A program made the position numbers and the translations under genes. From positions 1 to 34,511 of the forward strand of contig WQVF01000038.1 of assembly GCA_009781725.1 (NCBI GenBank): a stretch of 34,511 nt of DNA. Direction: 5' to 3'. This document shows, piece by piece, positions 24,491 through 32,367 of the stretch (position 1 is its first letter; each line of letters begins with the position of its first letter). A model generated the notes under the pieces. The model worked only from the letters and a program-made list of their open reading frames with translations, was not told the DNA's origin and did not search any database. Source of the DNA: Defluviitaleaceae bacterium (lineage in GTDB: Bacteria > Bacillota > Clostridia > Lachnospirales > WQUN01).

Positions 24491-24511
24491 CATGTCAGTA
24501 GGCCGCACCGA
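24437..24511 (+). ncRNA. Candidate structured RNA leader
   Basis: Two nested perfect stems: TCGGTGCGG (24437-24445) with CCGCACCGA (24503-24511), and CTGACA (24455-24460) with TGTCAG (24493-24498). The second extends by two G-C pairs around a bulged A. The structure ends about 33 bases before the radical SAM start and is followed by a short T-run (ATTTT). It does not match a riboswitch consensus I know. Confidence 0.4.
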
Positions 24512-24544
24512 TTTTCAGAAAAAAATTTGAGAAGAGGTATGGTT

Positions 24545-25498
24545 ATGAAAACAAAATTATCTGAGTATATGAACATCAAGCGCATTGAGTTTATTGTTAC
24601 ATGGCAATGCGGCGGTAAGTGCAAGCATTGCCAAATTGGTGATGGCATTAATCAGCGCAGCTCCCATCGTCATGTACTTGGGGAGTATGCAGCTGATGCG
24701 GTCAAGAAAATTGCGTCGGCATACGATGTAACCTCCGTTATGACCTTTGGCGGCGAGCCCCTTTACTACCCTGATGTAACAGCGGAAATCCATAAGGCAA
24801 CGACTGAGTGCGGTATCAAGACCCGGCAGATTATTACCAATGGTTATTTTACTAACAACGGGGAAAAAAGCAGTGCTGTCGCAAAGTCCTTAGCTGATGC
24901 CGGAGTTAATAATTTATTACTTTCTGCTGACGGCTTCCATCAAGAGTATATCCCCATAGAACCGGTGTACAGATTTGCTCAAGATGTGCTGAATGCAAAA
25001 ATCCCCGGTTTTCGTTTGCATCCTGCTTGGCTTGTTGATGAAGAATATGAAAATATGTACAATTCCGAGACAAGGAAAATACTGCAAAAATTCTCCGAGC
25101 TACCTATCCCTGTCAGCAGAGGAAACAATATTTTTTTGGGAGGTCATGCAGCGAAATACTTGCGGGAGCATTATGAGAAGGTCGAGCTGGATTTATCAGC
25201 AAAATGCGGCACCACTCCCCATACCGAGCCACTGACTGAGGTATCATCTATATCCATCGTTCCAAACGGCGATGTAATGATTTGTGGCTTTGTAATTGGC
25301 AATATCTATGATGAAGATGTTCTGGATGTGATTGCTCGTTATGACCCGTATAAAGATGAAGCCATGCGCCCCCTGATTGAGGGCGGCGTATCCGGGTTAC
25401 TGGCCTATGCCAGTGCCCATGGTGTTCAGGTTGATACCACCAAATATTGTGATGCTTGCGACATATGCCACGCTGTTGTGGAGCAGTTGAAGATTTAG
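24545..25498 (+). CDS. Radical SAM protein with SPASM-like C-terminal cysteines
   Basis: A 317-residue radical SAM enzyme. The cluster motif CGGKCKHC (CxxxCxxC) is near residues 22-29, followed by TFGGEPLYY for SAM binding. The C terminus holds a SPASM-like set: Cys in SAKCGTTPH, GDVMIC (a G-x4-C motif) and CDACDIC. Such proteins often modify ribosomal peptides or mature enzyme cofactors. The start at 24545 follows AAGAGG by 7 bases; two upstream in-frame ATGs are too close to that site. It stands alone on this strand and converges on the rng operon. The substrate may be the small ORF at 24410; this is unproven. Confidence 0.85.
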   Translation: MKTKLSEYMNIKRIEFIVTWQCGGKCKHCQIGDGINQRSSHRHVLGEYAADAVKKIASAYDVTSVMTFGGEPLYYPDVTAEIHKATTECGIKTRQIITNGYFTNNGEKSSAVAKSLADAGVNNLLLSADGFHQEYIPIEPVYRFAQDVLNAKIPGFRLHPAWLVDEEYENMYNSETRKILQKFSELPIPVSRGNNIFLGGHAAKYLREHYEKVELDLSAKCGTTPHTEPLTEVSSISIVPNGDVMICGFVIGNIYDEDVLDVIARYDPYKDEAMRPLIEGGVSGLLAYASAHGVQVDTTKYCDACDICHAVVEQLKI

Positions 25499-25516
25499 AA
25501 TTTTCGCACCAAAAAT

Positions 25517-25556
25517 ACACCCTCAATGATAGAGATTGTATAGTCGTTGAGGGTGT
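25517..25556. terminator. Bidirectional terminator between radical SAM and rng
   Basis: ACACCCTCAA pairs perfectly with TTGAGGGTGT, and three more pairs extend the stem to 13 bp. The minus-strand transcript continues with ATTTTT, giving a typical intrinsic terminator for the rng operon. The plus side has TTATCTTT, weaker. Confidence 0.8.
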
Positions 25557-25572
25557 TATCTTTGGAAGAAGT

Positions 25573-26766
25573 CTATTGTTGTATCCGTACTCGCCCTCTG
25601 CCACCACAGTTTGGACAATCCTGTTCCAGTAAGCGGGCCAGTGACTCCCTAGCTCGGCGGCGAGTCAGCTGCACCAGACCCAAATCAGTTATTCCTACTA
25701 TTTCTGTTTTAATCCGGTCATTTTTTAATTCTCGTGCCAAAGCGTCCAATAGGACGTTTTTATCTTCATCATGCTTCATATCCATGAAATCTATGATAAT
25801 TATCCCGGAAAGATTACGTAGTACCAATTGCCAGGCTATGCTGGTTGCTGCCTCTAGGTTGGTTGTCAGGGCGGTGGTTCGGAAGTCTTTTTTGCCGGTG
25901 TATCGGCCTGTGTTTACGTCTATTACTACACAGGCTTCGGTTTGTTCAATGGTGATAAAGCCACCGCAAGGTAGCTGGACGGTTTTTTTTAGGGCTGCTG
26001 AGATTTGGGGGGGTATGTTGTGAAATTCAAATAAATTTGCGGTTTCGAGGCTTTCATATAGAAAGATACGGTTTGCCAAAGTCGGCATTATTCCTGTGAC
26101 GGCTTTTTTTATAGCATCGAAATCCAGGCCACTTACCCAGATTTCGTCCAAATCTTCCGATATCATGTCGGGCAGCACGGACGGGACAGCGTCATCCTCT
26201 GGGTATATTAACGCCGGGAAGTCTGCGTGCTCTGCCTGGGTTTTTATTTTTTTGTGCAAGGTTAGCAACTCATCTATGTCGGCAATGATTTTTTCAGGTT
26301 CTACCCCTTGGGCATTGGTACGAATAATTATGCCAAATCCTTTGGGTATGGCTTGCTGGGCAGTTTCTCGCAGGCGGCCTCGTTCTTTGCTATCAGTGAT
26401 TTTTTGGGATATACCTATGTCCCGGCGCGGACTTTCGAAAAGAATTACATGGCGGCCTTTGTGTTTAAGCTCCATGCCAACATATGCACCTTTTGTGCCT
26501 GTGGGGTCTTTGTAGACTTGTACCAATACAGGCTGATTTTTCTGGAGCTTGACTTCCTTGCTTATGTTCATAAGGGCCTTTTTGCCTATTCCTAGGTCAA
26601 CAAAGGCCATCTGCCCTGGCAATACTACCTCCAAGCGGCCTAGGATAATCTGGCCTACCATGGAGGTGTTTTCCGGGGAGTCGATGTAGATTTCCCGGAG
26701 TTTGCCGTCTATTGTGAGGGCGGTATAAACTCCGTCAGCTCGGTTCTCAAAAAACAGGCGTTTCAT
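25573..26766 (-). CDS. rng: Ribonuclease E/G family endoribonuclease
   Basis: A 397-residue RNase G-type enzyme for rRNA maturation and mRNA decay. The N-terminal S1-like region reads GQIILGRLEVVLPGQMAFVD. RNase domain features are VVIDVNTGRYTGKKDF and GIIIIDFMDM, each with a magnesium-binding aspartate. CPNCGGRGRV near the C terminus is the zinc-link motif. It is shorter than E. coli RNase G (489 aa). Its start overlaps the DUF2344 gene by 20 bases and has no evident ribosome site, so translation is probably coupled. In many Firmicutes rplU-rpmA follow; here the operon ends at a terminator. Confidence 0.94.
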   Translation of the reverse strand: MKRLFFENRADGVYTALTIDGKLREIYIDSPENTSMVGQIILGRLEVVLPGQMAFVDLGIGKKALMNISKEVKLQKNQPVLVQVYKDPTGTKGAYVGMELKHKGRHVILFESPRRDIGISQKITDSKERGRLRETAQQAIPKGFGIIIRTNAQGVEPEKIIADIDELLTLHKKIKTQAEHADFPALIYPEDDAVPSVLPDMISEDLDEIWVSGLDFDAIKKAVTGIMPTLANRIFLYESLETANLFEFHNIPPQISAALKKTVQLPCGGFITIEQTEACVVIDVNTGRYTGKKDFRTTALTTNLEAATSIAWQLVLRNLSGIIIIDFMDMKHDEDKNVLLDALARELKNDRIKTEIVGITDLGLVQLTRRRARESLARLLEQDCPNCGGRGRVRIQQ

Positions 26767-27394
26767 TGAGGGAAATCAATCCTTTGTTTTCGTCCTGGGT
26801 GTATAGGTCATGGCGGATTATGGATGCTGGGCTTATTTCATTGCCGGTTATTAGTTTCGCCACTATGAGGGGGTTAAGAAACCGACCACTACCTGCGGCT
26901 AGGCGCATGATGGTATTGCCATTGGTTAAAGAAATATCAAATATATCCGGCCGGACATCTGTGTCTTTTATACCGCTTTTGGTTTTCTTGGGGATAACAA
27001 TACTGCCTTGGCCCAATATGGCATTGATGCTTTTTTCGTCGGAATAATTAAATATATAATCTGCCGCTGTCGCCAATGCCGCGGCTCCAGGGCCTGTAAA
27101 TTCCCAGGCTCGACAAAGAATCAAGCCTTCGGGAGCATGTGCGTTAAGCAAGGAGACTATTTCATCACCTGGCATTTCCTGCTCAAGAGTTATGTCGGCA
27201 TAATCAAAGAAGCTGGTCATGCCTAAGGGGAGAGGCAGCGCAAAAGAAAGCTGCATATGGGGGTTGAAGCCCTGTGAATAGACTGCGGGCAGCCCCGCCC
27301 GGCGGATGGTCTTTTGAAAGACTTTGAGAAAATCCAGATGGCCGATATAGCGCAATGGCCCAGATTTGGAAAAGCATAGACGTATTTTTATCAA
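26747..27394 (-). CDS. DUF2344 / TIGR03936-type protein
   Basis: A 215-residue protein of the radical SAM-linked DUF2344 family, recognised by the N terminus KIRLCFSKSGPLRYIGHLDF, then RAGLPAVYSQGFNPHMQLSF and ALPLPLGM. The family is normally encoded after, or fused to, a B12-binding radical SAM protein (TIGR03960) and before rng. Here rng follows but the TIGR03960 partner is missing from the window. Its ATG overlaps the stop of the preceding small ORF (ATGA). The biochemical role is unknown; a link to RNA or tRNA modification is suggested only by neighbours. Confidence 0.9.
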   Translation of the reverse strand: MIKIRLCFSKSGPLRYIGHLDFLKVFQKTIRRAGLPAVYSQGFNPHMQLSFALPLPLGMTSFFDYADITLEQEMPGDEIVSLLNAHAPEGLILCRAWEFTGPGAAALATAADYIFNYSDEKSINAILGQGSIVIPKKTKSGIKDTDVRPDIFDISLTNGNTIMRLAAGSGRFLNPLIVAKLITGNEISPASIIRHDLYTQDENKGLISLNETPVF

Positions 27395-27573
27395 TGGGAG
27401 ACCTCCGGAATTCTTGTCGGTATACGTTCATTAGCCAATTTAACCAATTGCTCACAGACAGCAAGCACCTCTTCAACGGCGGATTTATTAGATAGTGCAG
27501 TTCTGCTATATCGGATAGTCGTAGCCCAACCCCCTTCAGCCCGCTGCAATAATGTTATCTTGCTTTTTGGCAT
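27391..27573 (-). CDS. Small protein (60 aa), possibly a shortened HEPN partner
   Basis: Begins MPKSKITLLQRAEGGWATT and ends NERIPTRIPEVSH. AAGGAAGGA lies about 10 bases upstream of the ATG. It overlaps the MNT nucleotidyltransferase gene by 38 bases and the DUF2344 gene by 4. MNT genes are usually followed by a HEPN toxin gene of about 130 codons; this helical 60-residue product could be one that has lost its middle. The sequence match is too weak to claim that. Confidence 0.55.
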   Translation of the reverse strand: MPKSKITLLQRAEGGWATTIRYSRTALSNKSAVEEVLAVCEQLVKLANERIPTRIPEVSH

Positions 27574-27922
27574 ATAAACACAGTCCTTCCTTTGCTATAT
27601 TGTACTCAACTGTTCCAAATTCCTTTGCCTCTGCCTCGAAGTCGTCCTGGGAAGAAACCAGGATATCAAAGGGTCTGCCATTGCCCCGTAGCCGGTCATA
27701 AATTTCTTTGTACACCACATCTGGGTCATGCTCCGAAATTACATATAAGTCTATGTCACTGTCGATTCCACAGGATAAATCCAAGCTGCCTCCAAACAGA
27801 ATTATATAATCAATGTAATCGGAAAAGGGTTCACTTAAGAAATGTGACAGGGCCCTTACTTGTACTGGGTGCACAAATTGCAAGGGTTTATCCATGCTTG
27901 GATTAAATTCATATCGCTGCAT
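27536..27922 (-). CDS. MNT-type minimal nucleotidyltransferase
   Basis: A 128-residue protein with the nucleotidyltransferase signature GGSLDLSCGIDSDIDLYV (about 44-61; GGS followed by DxD). MNT proteins pair with HEPN proteins as toxin-antitoxin modules, where MNT can AMPylate the HEPN toxin. I prefer the ATG at 27922, sharing its A with the TGA of the methyltransferase gene, over a GTG one codon earlier. AGAAGGTG lies just upstream. It is embedded in a tightly coupled operon with tRNA-modification genes and its expected HEPN partner seems reduced, so it could have another role. Confidence 0.85.
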   Translation of the reverse strand: MQRYEFNPSMDKPLQFVHPVQVRALSHFLSEPFSDYIDYIILFGGSLDLSCGIDSDIDLYVISEHDPDVVYKEIYDRLRGNGRPFDILVSSQDDFEAEAKEFGTVEYNIAKEGLCLYAKKQDNIIAAG

Positions 27923-28638
27923 CACATCACCTTCTCGAAAACAAAATGATTTAAGAACGCAATCCGCCGAAACTCATCAACATCCCCTACCATACTCTCC
28001 AAGGCCAGCATATGCTCATACCAATTGGGGTCAAATTTGATTTCGTTGTTTTGGCCCAGGGCATACATGGCTCTTATTCCATAATGGGCTTTTGCTAACA
28101 AAAAGTGTTTATCTGCCCATGATAACAACTCATGATTTTCGTATAATAATCTTTCTCCAAATGTCCTACTTTGGTCGGTGTTGATATCGTTGAATAAATT
28201 CATTGCCTTCTTTGGGTCTTCGTCAAAAACCGCTGCAGCAATTACTCTGCCGTAGATATTATGCTTTATTATGGACAATTGCCCACCTGGTTTGGCTGCT
28301 GCGGTCAAGGCCGCGATAATTTCTTCCTTTTCCCGGATATATTCCAACACATTATGGCAGATTACCAGGTCAAATTCATTTTTATAGCGGCATAACTCAT
28401 CTATACCACCGTGGATTTGCTCATATTTATTATCAGTAAAACTACAGGCAATCATATCGGCACTTGGCTCAATTGCCGTTACATCATGCCACTTGGCATA
28501 GTGGTTTGCGCATAAGCCAACCCCGCTGCCAAAGTCCAGAATCCGTAGCCGTGGGGTGTTTGGGATGTTCAATTGCATGTATGCCAAATCGTAAAACATC
28601 TGGCCCCAGGGTTTATGGACTTGTTCGAGGTAGGTCAT
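27922..28638 (-). CDS. SAM-dependent methyltransferase
   Basis: A 238-residue class I methyltransferase. Motif I is ILDFGSGVG, followed by VTAIEPSADM (motif II) and FDLVICHNVLEYI (motif IV). The whole resembles CmoM/SmtA-type tRNA methyltransferases, an impression supported by the TtcA gene just upstream, but the substrate cannot be fixed. I start at 28638 because GAGG lies 9 bases before it; earlier in-frame ATGs fall inside ttcA with poorer sites. The stop shares a base with the MNT start. Confidence 0.85.
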   Translation of the reverse strand: MTYLEQVHKPWGQMFYDLAYMQLNIPNTPRLRILDFGSGVGLCANHYAKWHDVTAIEPSADMIACSFTDNKYEQIHGGIDELCRYKNEFDLVICHNVLEYIREKEEIIAALTAAAKPGGQLSIIKHNIYGRVIAAAVFDEDPKKAMNLFNDINTDQSRTFGERLLYENHELLSWADKHFLLAKAHYGIRAMYALGQNNEIKFDPNWYEHMLALESMVGDVDEFRRIAFLNHFVFEKVM

Positions 28639-28639
28639 A

Positions 28640-29512
28640 TCATTCATCCTCATCACCATCCATACGTAATAGCTTTTCGAGCGGTGGCGACTGCGCCGCA
28701 CCACCACACTCCTTCTGTATTGTCCCAAGCACCGTATCCAAGTTAACCCGATGCAAACTAGTAAAAATACTCATCTCCACATCCTTATTATCCCGCCTAA
28801 GCTGCTTAAGCAGGGCCTTTACTTCCTGCCGTCTGGACCCTCCCCCACTTACGTCAAAAATATTACACGCTTCCGACAGCGGGCAGGCACAACGGATAAA
28901 CTGCAAATCATTATACCGCGCCCAAGCAATTATTGCCTCCTCGTGGACACAGTACATGGGGCGGATTAGTTCCATTTCGGGGAAGTTTTTGCTTGTAAGC
29001 TTAGGCATCATGGTGCCAATCTCCGAATTGTAAAATATATTCATGAGTGTGGTTTCGATTACGTCGGAAAAGTGATGGCCTAGAGCTATTTTGTTACAGC
29101 CTAATTCCTGCGCTCGGGCATAAAGAAAACCCCGACGCATTCTGGCACAGAGGTAGCAAGGGGAACGGTCTGTTTTCTGTACTGTTTCGAAGATATTTGA
29201 TTGGAAAATTTCTACGGGAATTTCTAAAGTCGCTGCATTGGCGATTGTTTTTTGTCGATTGATTTCGTTGTAGCCAGGGTCCATTACAAGAAACTTAAGA
29301 TCAAATGGGAAGTCGGAAAAGCGGCGTAGAGCCTGCATTAGCTTGGCTAACAGCATGGAGTCTTTGCCGCCAGAGATGCAGACGGCTATTCTATCGCCTT
29401 TACTTATCAAATCGTATCGTTTTATGCCCTCGATAAAAGGCCGCCATATCGTAGGGCGGAATTTTTTTGAGATGCTTCGTTCAATTTGCTCAATCTTAGT
29501 TAGTGATTTCAT
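28640..29512 (-). CDS. ttcA: TtcA-family tRNA 2-thiolation enzyme
   Basis: A 290-residue PP-loop ATPase. The PP-loop is SGGKDS (47-52). Cluster cysteines CYLC (Cys119 and Cys122) and the RCAC region (Cys208/Cys210) correspond to the 4Fe-4S ligands of TtcA, which makes 2-thiocytidine at position 32 of tRNA. GHHFSDVIET is typical of the family. Sulfur would come from the cysteine desulfurase encoded upstream. The start follows a 227-base gap with repeats. The name ttcA follows the family; in Firmicutes other thiolation substrates are possible. Confidence 0.87.
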   Translation of the reverse strand: MKSLTKIEQIERSISKKFRPTIWRPFIEGIKRYDLISKGDRIAVCISGGKDSMLLAKLMQALRRFSDFPFDLKFLVMDPGYNEINRQKTIANAATLEIPVEIFQSNIFETVQKTDRSPCYLCARMRRGFLYARAQELGCNKIALGHHFSDVIETTLMNIFYNSEIGTMMPKLTSKNFPEMELIRPMYCVHEEAIIAWARYNDLQFIRCACPLSEACNIFDVSGGGSRRQEVKALLKQLRRDNKDVEMSIFTSLHRVNLDTVLGTIQKECGGAAQSPPLEKLLRMDGDEDE

Positions 29513-29527
29513 ATACGTTCCTTATGG

Positions 29528-29672
29528 TCAAAATCGGAAGAAAAAATCCTTTACCAAAAACGACAAATCGGGAAATGCCTATAAAATGGGATTTATTTTG
29601 GGAAATAAGCCTTTATCCAAAACGACAATACCGGAAGAAAGAATCCTTTATCCAAAACGACAAAAGTGGTAT
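29528..29672 (-). repeat. Degenerate short repeats upstream of ttcA (family D)
   Basis: Three copies of a motif reading TTGTCGTTTTGGATAAAGG on the minus strand (one is a variant), two followed by TTCTTCCG. Related motifs TTTTGTCGTTTTGG near 10401-10416 and TTTTGTCATTTTTG near 21775-21788 occur in other intergenic gaps. No ORF. Confidence 0.6.
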
Positions 29673-29739
29673 GACCTTGCCTCTACCAGTCAGTGGCATG
29701 TAGCACCGAGGCGGTCCCGGCTCGGCGCACACTATCCAA

Positions 29740-30843
29740 TCAAGCCGCTATGATTCCCTTAAAAGCCGATAAAAACCCATCCAGCTCCAGAGTTTCCGTC
29801 AAATGACTCAGGCTCACCCTCCAGGACGAAAGCGCATTCTGCTTATCCCCACTAACCGCCATCACCGGGCGAGATGGGGAGTTGTCCGTAGAGCAGGCGG
29901 ATTTTACCGAAACGTAGATGCCGCGATTACTAAGCTCCGCCACACATTGGGTAGCCTTTATGCCTCTTACACTCAAGTTCAATATATATGGGCTGCCTGC
30001 TGCCGGGCTGTTGATACGTACATTTGTCAGGCGTTCTAAAAGATATTCCCGCAAGCGGGTTACCTTTGCCAACCAATCGCCTTGATTAGCCAACGCCAAC
30101 TCCAAAGCCTTTTCACAAGCAACCGCAAGTCCAAGAGCCGGCGTCCCGCTACGGTACAAATTCGTACTCGTCCCACCGTTAATCAGCGGTTCAAGCACAA
30201 CACCTTCTCGTTTCACCAGCACCCCGCTTCCGCAAATCCCATAAAACTTATGAGGTGAAAAGCTCATTGTCGCCACCCTAGCCATATGGATAGGAATCTT
30301 ACCCATGGCTTGGGCGGCATCTATATGCAAATGTACATTGGGGTGTTTCGCTACTATCTTGGATATCTCGAGGATGGGCTGAATCGCCCCAAGCTCGCTG
30401 TCTACTGTGCTTACACATACCAAAATCGTATCTGGGCGTATAGTGGATTCCAAATAAGCCAAGTCTATTGTGCCATCCGGTAGAATCCTCAGTAACTCGA
30501 TTTCGTATCCTGCGTCCTGCAACGCCGCCAGCGTACCACTCACCGAGGGATGCTCGAGGCATGTAGATAAAATATGCCGCCCTTGGTACCCATAAGCCCT
30601 CGCAATCCCTTTGATGGCAAGATTATTGGCCTCCGTTGCGCCGGATGTGAAAATAATTTCCTCAGGCCTAACCCCAATCATATCCCCAATGGAGCGGGTC
30701 GCCCGAGAGAGTTCCTCTCGGGCCTTCTCCCCTGCCCCATGAGCAGACATGGGATTACCGATAAACTCCCCCTCTGTGCGCAAAAATATATCAAGGACAG
30801 CTTCACAGGGGGGAGTATGGGACGCATAGTCAAGGTAAATCAT
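29740..30843 (-). CDS. Cysteine desulfurase (NifS/IscS-like)
   Basis: A 367-residue PLP enzyme that takes sulfur from cysteine. The PLP lysine is Lys199 in SFSPHKFYG. His98 (LEHPS) stacks on the cofactor, Asp175 (HIDAAQ) binds its pyridine nitrogen, and Cys317 (KSACSTD) is the persulfide carrier. The start MIYLDYASHTPP is canonical. The ATG overlaps the galM stop by one base. The downstream ttcA gene needs sulfur, so a dedicated donor role for tRNA thiolation is likely. No iscU-type scaffold is nearby. Confidence 0.93.
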   Translation of the reverse strand: MIYLDYASHTPPCEAVLDIFLRTEGEFIGNPMSAHGAGEKAREELSRATRSIGDMIGVRPEEIIFTSGATEANNLAIKGIARAYGYQGRHILSTCLEHPSVSGTLAALQDAGYEIELLRILPDGTIDLAYLESTIRPDTILVCVSTVDSELGAIQPILEISKIVAKHPNVHLHIDAAQAMGKIPIHMARVATMSFSPHKFYGICGSGVLVKREGVVLEPLINGGTSTNLYRSGTPALGLAVACEKALELALANQGDWLAKVTRLREYLLERLTNVRINSPAAGSPYILNLSVRGIKATQCVAELSNRGIYVSVKSACSTDNSPSRPVMAVSGDKQNALSSWRVSLSHLTETLELDGFLSAFKGIIAA

Positions 30844-31814
30844 TATTTTATTGAGAACACAAACTCTGTATAAGACTCCTGAGGCTTACCCACCACTACA
30901 ACCGGGGACGGGAACTCCGGTCTGTTTACACAATCCGGGAAAAGCTGAGTTTCCATACAGAATGCGCTCTGCTTTTGATATGCCACACCCTTGCCAGTAA
31001 CAGTGCCATCTAGGAAGTTGCCTGTGTAGAACTGCAGCCCTGGGCTGTTGGTTTTGACAGTCATAGAAATTCCGCTAACAGGGGAATACACCGTAGCGGC
31101 CACTCCGGGGCCTCTCAGCGCATAATTATGGTCGTAACCGCCTTCTACTGCATCAAAATCCTGGCCGATGGACTTGGCTACACGGAAATCAAATGGAGTA
31201 CCGGTAACATCCGCAAGTTCACCAGTTGGGATAAGAGTCTCATCAACGGCGGTCATTTTATCGGAGAAAATTTGCATTACATGTCCGAAAACATCCTTTG
31301 CATCATGGCCATCCAGATTGAAATAGCTGTGGTTGGTTACATTGGATACAGTTTTTGTGTCGGTTTCGGCTCGATAATCAATGCGCAGTGTATCGTCGGT
31401 TAGTGTATAGGTCACATAAACCGTCAGCTTACCTGGGTATCCATTCTCGCCGTCAGGACTTACATATGAGAAGACAACTTTATCTATGGCATGTTCTTCT
31501 ACGGTCCAGACTTTTTTATCAAAGGCATTGACTCCGCCATGGAGATGATGGGGGCCGTCATTGGCTTCCAGTACATATTCCTTGCCATCCAAGGTAAATT
31601 TCCCATTGCCGATTCGGTTAGCCACCCGACCACAGACAACCCCAAAATAAGGCTGAGTCTTGCCATAATCCTCTGGATTATCCAAGCCATGGACGATATC
31701 CCGCAGTTTTCCTTCTTTGTCGGGTACCCATAGGGAGATAATCCCACAGCCCACATTGGTGACCTTCATGGTTATGCCCATCTTGTTCTTCATTTCGAAT
31801 GTTTTGATACTCAT
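30843..31814 (-). CDS. galM: Aldose 1-epimerase (galactose mutarotase)
   Basis: A 323-residue mutarotase that interconverts alpha and beta anomers of aldoses. Substrate-binding and catalytic residues are visible: Arg67 (GRVANRIG), His90 (GPHHLHGG), His162 (TNHSYFNLDG) and Glu288 (FCMETQLFPD). Full family length, no signal peptide. It is the first gene of the minus-strand operon and overlaps the cysteine desulfurase gene by one base. The perfect inverted repeat at 31851-31915 lies in its upstream region. L-arabinose released by the glycosidases at 19864-24178 is one possible substrate. Confidence 0.95.
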   Translation of the reverse strand: MSIKTFEMKNKMGITMKVTNVGCGIISLWVPDKEGKLRDIVHGLDNPEDYGKTQPYFGVVCGRVANRIGNGKFTLDGKEYVLEANDGPHHLHGGVNAFDKKVWTVEEHAIDKVVFSYVSPDGENGYPGKLTVYVTYTLTDDTLRIDYRAETDTKTVSNVTNHSYFNLDGHDAKDVFGHVMQIFSDKMTAVDETLIPTGELADVTGTPFDFRVAKSIGQDFDAVEGGYDHNYALRGPGVAATVYSPVSGISMTVKTNSPGLQFYTGNFLDGTVTGKGVAYQKQSAFCMETQLFPDCVNRPEFPSPVVVVGKPQESYTEFVFSIK

Positions 31815-31850
31815 TGGTATTCCCCTTTCGATTTATGTTTTTCTGATTAG

Positions 31851-31915
31851 ACCTCTTCTGAAATAGGGCAAACAAGCTTGAAGTGCAACTTATTTTGCCC
31901 TATTTCAGAAGAGGT
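31851..31915. repeat. Perfect 22-bp inverted repeat upstream of galM
   Basis: Arms 31851-31872 and 31894-31915 are exact complements (left arm starts ACCTCTTCTGAAATAGGG), with a 21-base loop that has its own AAGT/ACTT stem. The right arm contains AGAAGAGG, the ribosome site of the truncated ORF at 31923. It could be an operator, a bidirectional terminator, or the tip of a mobile element. Confidence 0.8.
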
Positions 31916-31922
31916 TTATTAT

Positions 31923-31985
31923 ATGGCTCGTATTGGTTACTGTAAAGGATTTATGATGTATGGGAACTGTCCGCGCCAGCAGAAA
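31923..31985 (+). pseudogene. Gene fragment cut by repeat A
   Basis: After AGAAGAGG and an 8-base spacer an ATG opens the reading MARIGYCKGFMMYGNCPRQQ, which then runs into repeat A. The beginning looks like a genuine small cysteine-containing protein, and the rest is repeat translation. I do not recognise the intact gene. It could be chance. Confidence 0.35.
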
Positions 31986-32100
31986 TTGCGAAGCAATCCA
32001 GGAAGCTTGCGCATTTCGGCATTCTTGGATTGCTTCGCTTCGCTCGCAATGACAGGCACCTGCATAAACATTCATGGTTTCTGCTTAGCAAGACAGCCCC
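31984..32100. repeat. Repeat family A, inverted half copy
   Basis: The reverse complement matches the left half of 24193-24382, from GGGGCTGTCTTGCTAAGCAG to the palindromic core, then breaks off at GGATTGCTTCG. The rest of the 31815-32457 gap has no gene; it holds the inverted repeat, the fragment, this copy, the hairpin at 32218 and the promoter at 32368. Confidence 0.88.
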
Positions 32101-32217
32101 TTTCGTGGAAATATAGTAGGAATACGCCTAGAAAGAAAAATGTCTTTCGCCCGGATATAAACGTCCTTTGCAGGGATAATGTAATAACACAAAGTGTGTG
32201 ATTATTTGCTTTCATGC

Positions 32218-32281
32218 ACAAGCCGCTCGGCATGTGGCTATTATGGTAATTTCTGTGGGAGCCACATTCCGAGCGGCTTGT
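32218..32281. other. Large perfect hairpin
   Basis: ACAAGCCGCTCGG pairs with CCGAGCGGCTTGT (13 bp), then ATGTGGCT pairs with AGCCACAT (8 bp) after a one-base mismatch, with a 20-base loop. No U-tract follows on either side, so it is not a typical intrinsic terminator. Confidence 0.8.
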
Positions 32282-32367
32282 AATTTATGGATGGTTATAT
32301 TGCTCTGTGTATTAATTATGCATAGCGTGTAGAAGAGTGAGAATGCGCTAAATGTTGTCGAAAAGTA

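Noticed and set aside
24437-24511. A tRNA or tRNA-like gene suggested by GGTTCTAG and paired ends
   Set aside because: No acceptor stem, anticodon arm or T-loop consensus at the right distances.
31986-32201. Continuation of the small ORF from 31923 as a real protein
   Set aside because: Nearly all of it is repeat A sequence.
32218-32281. Integron attC site
   Set aside because: The outer core-site consensus and characteristic unpaired bases are not present and no integrase is visible.
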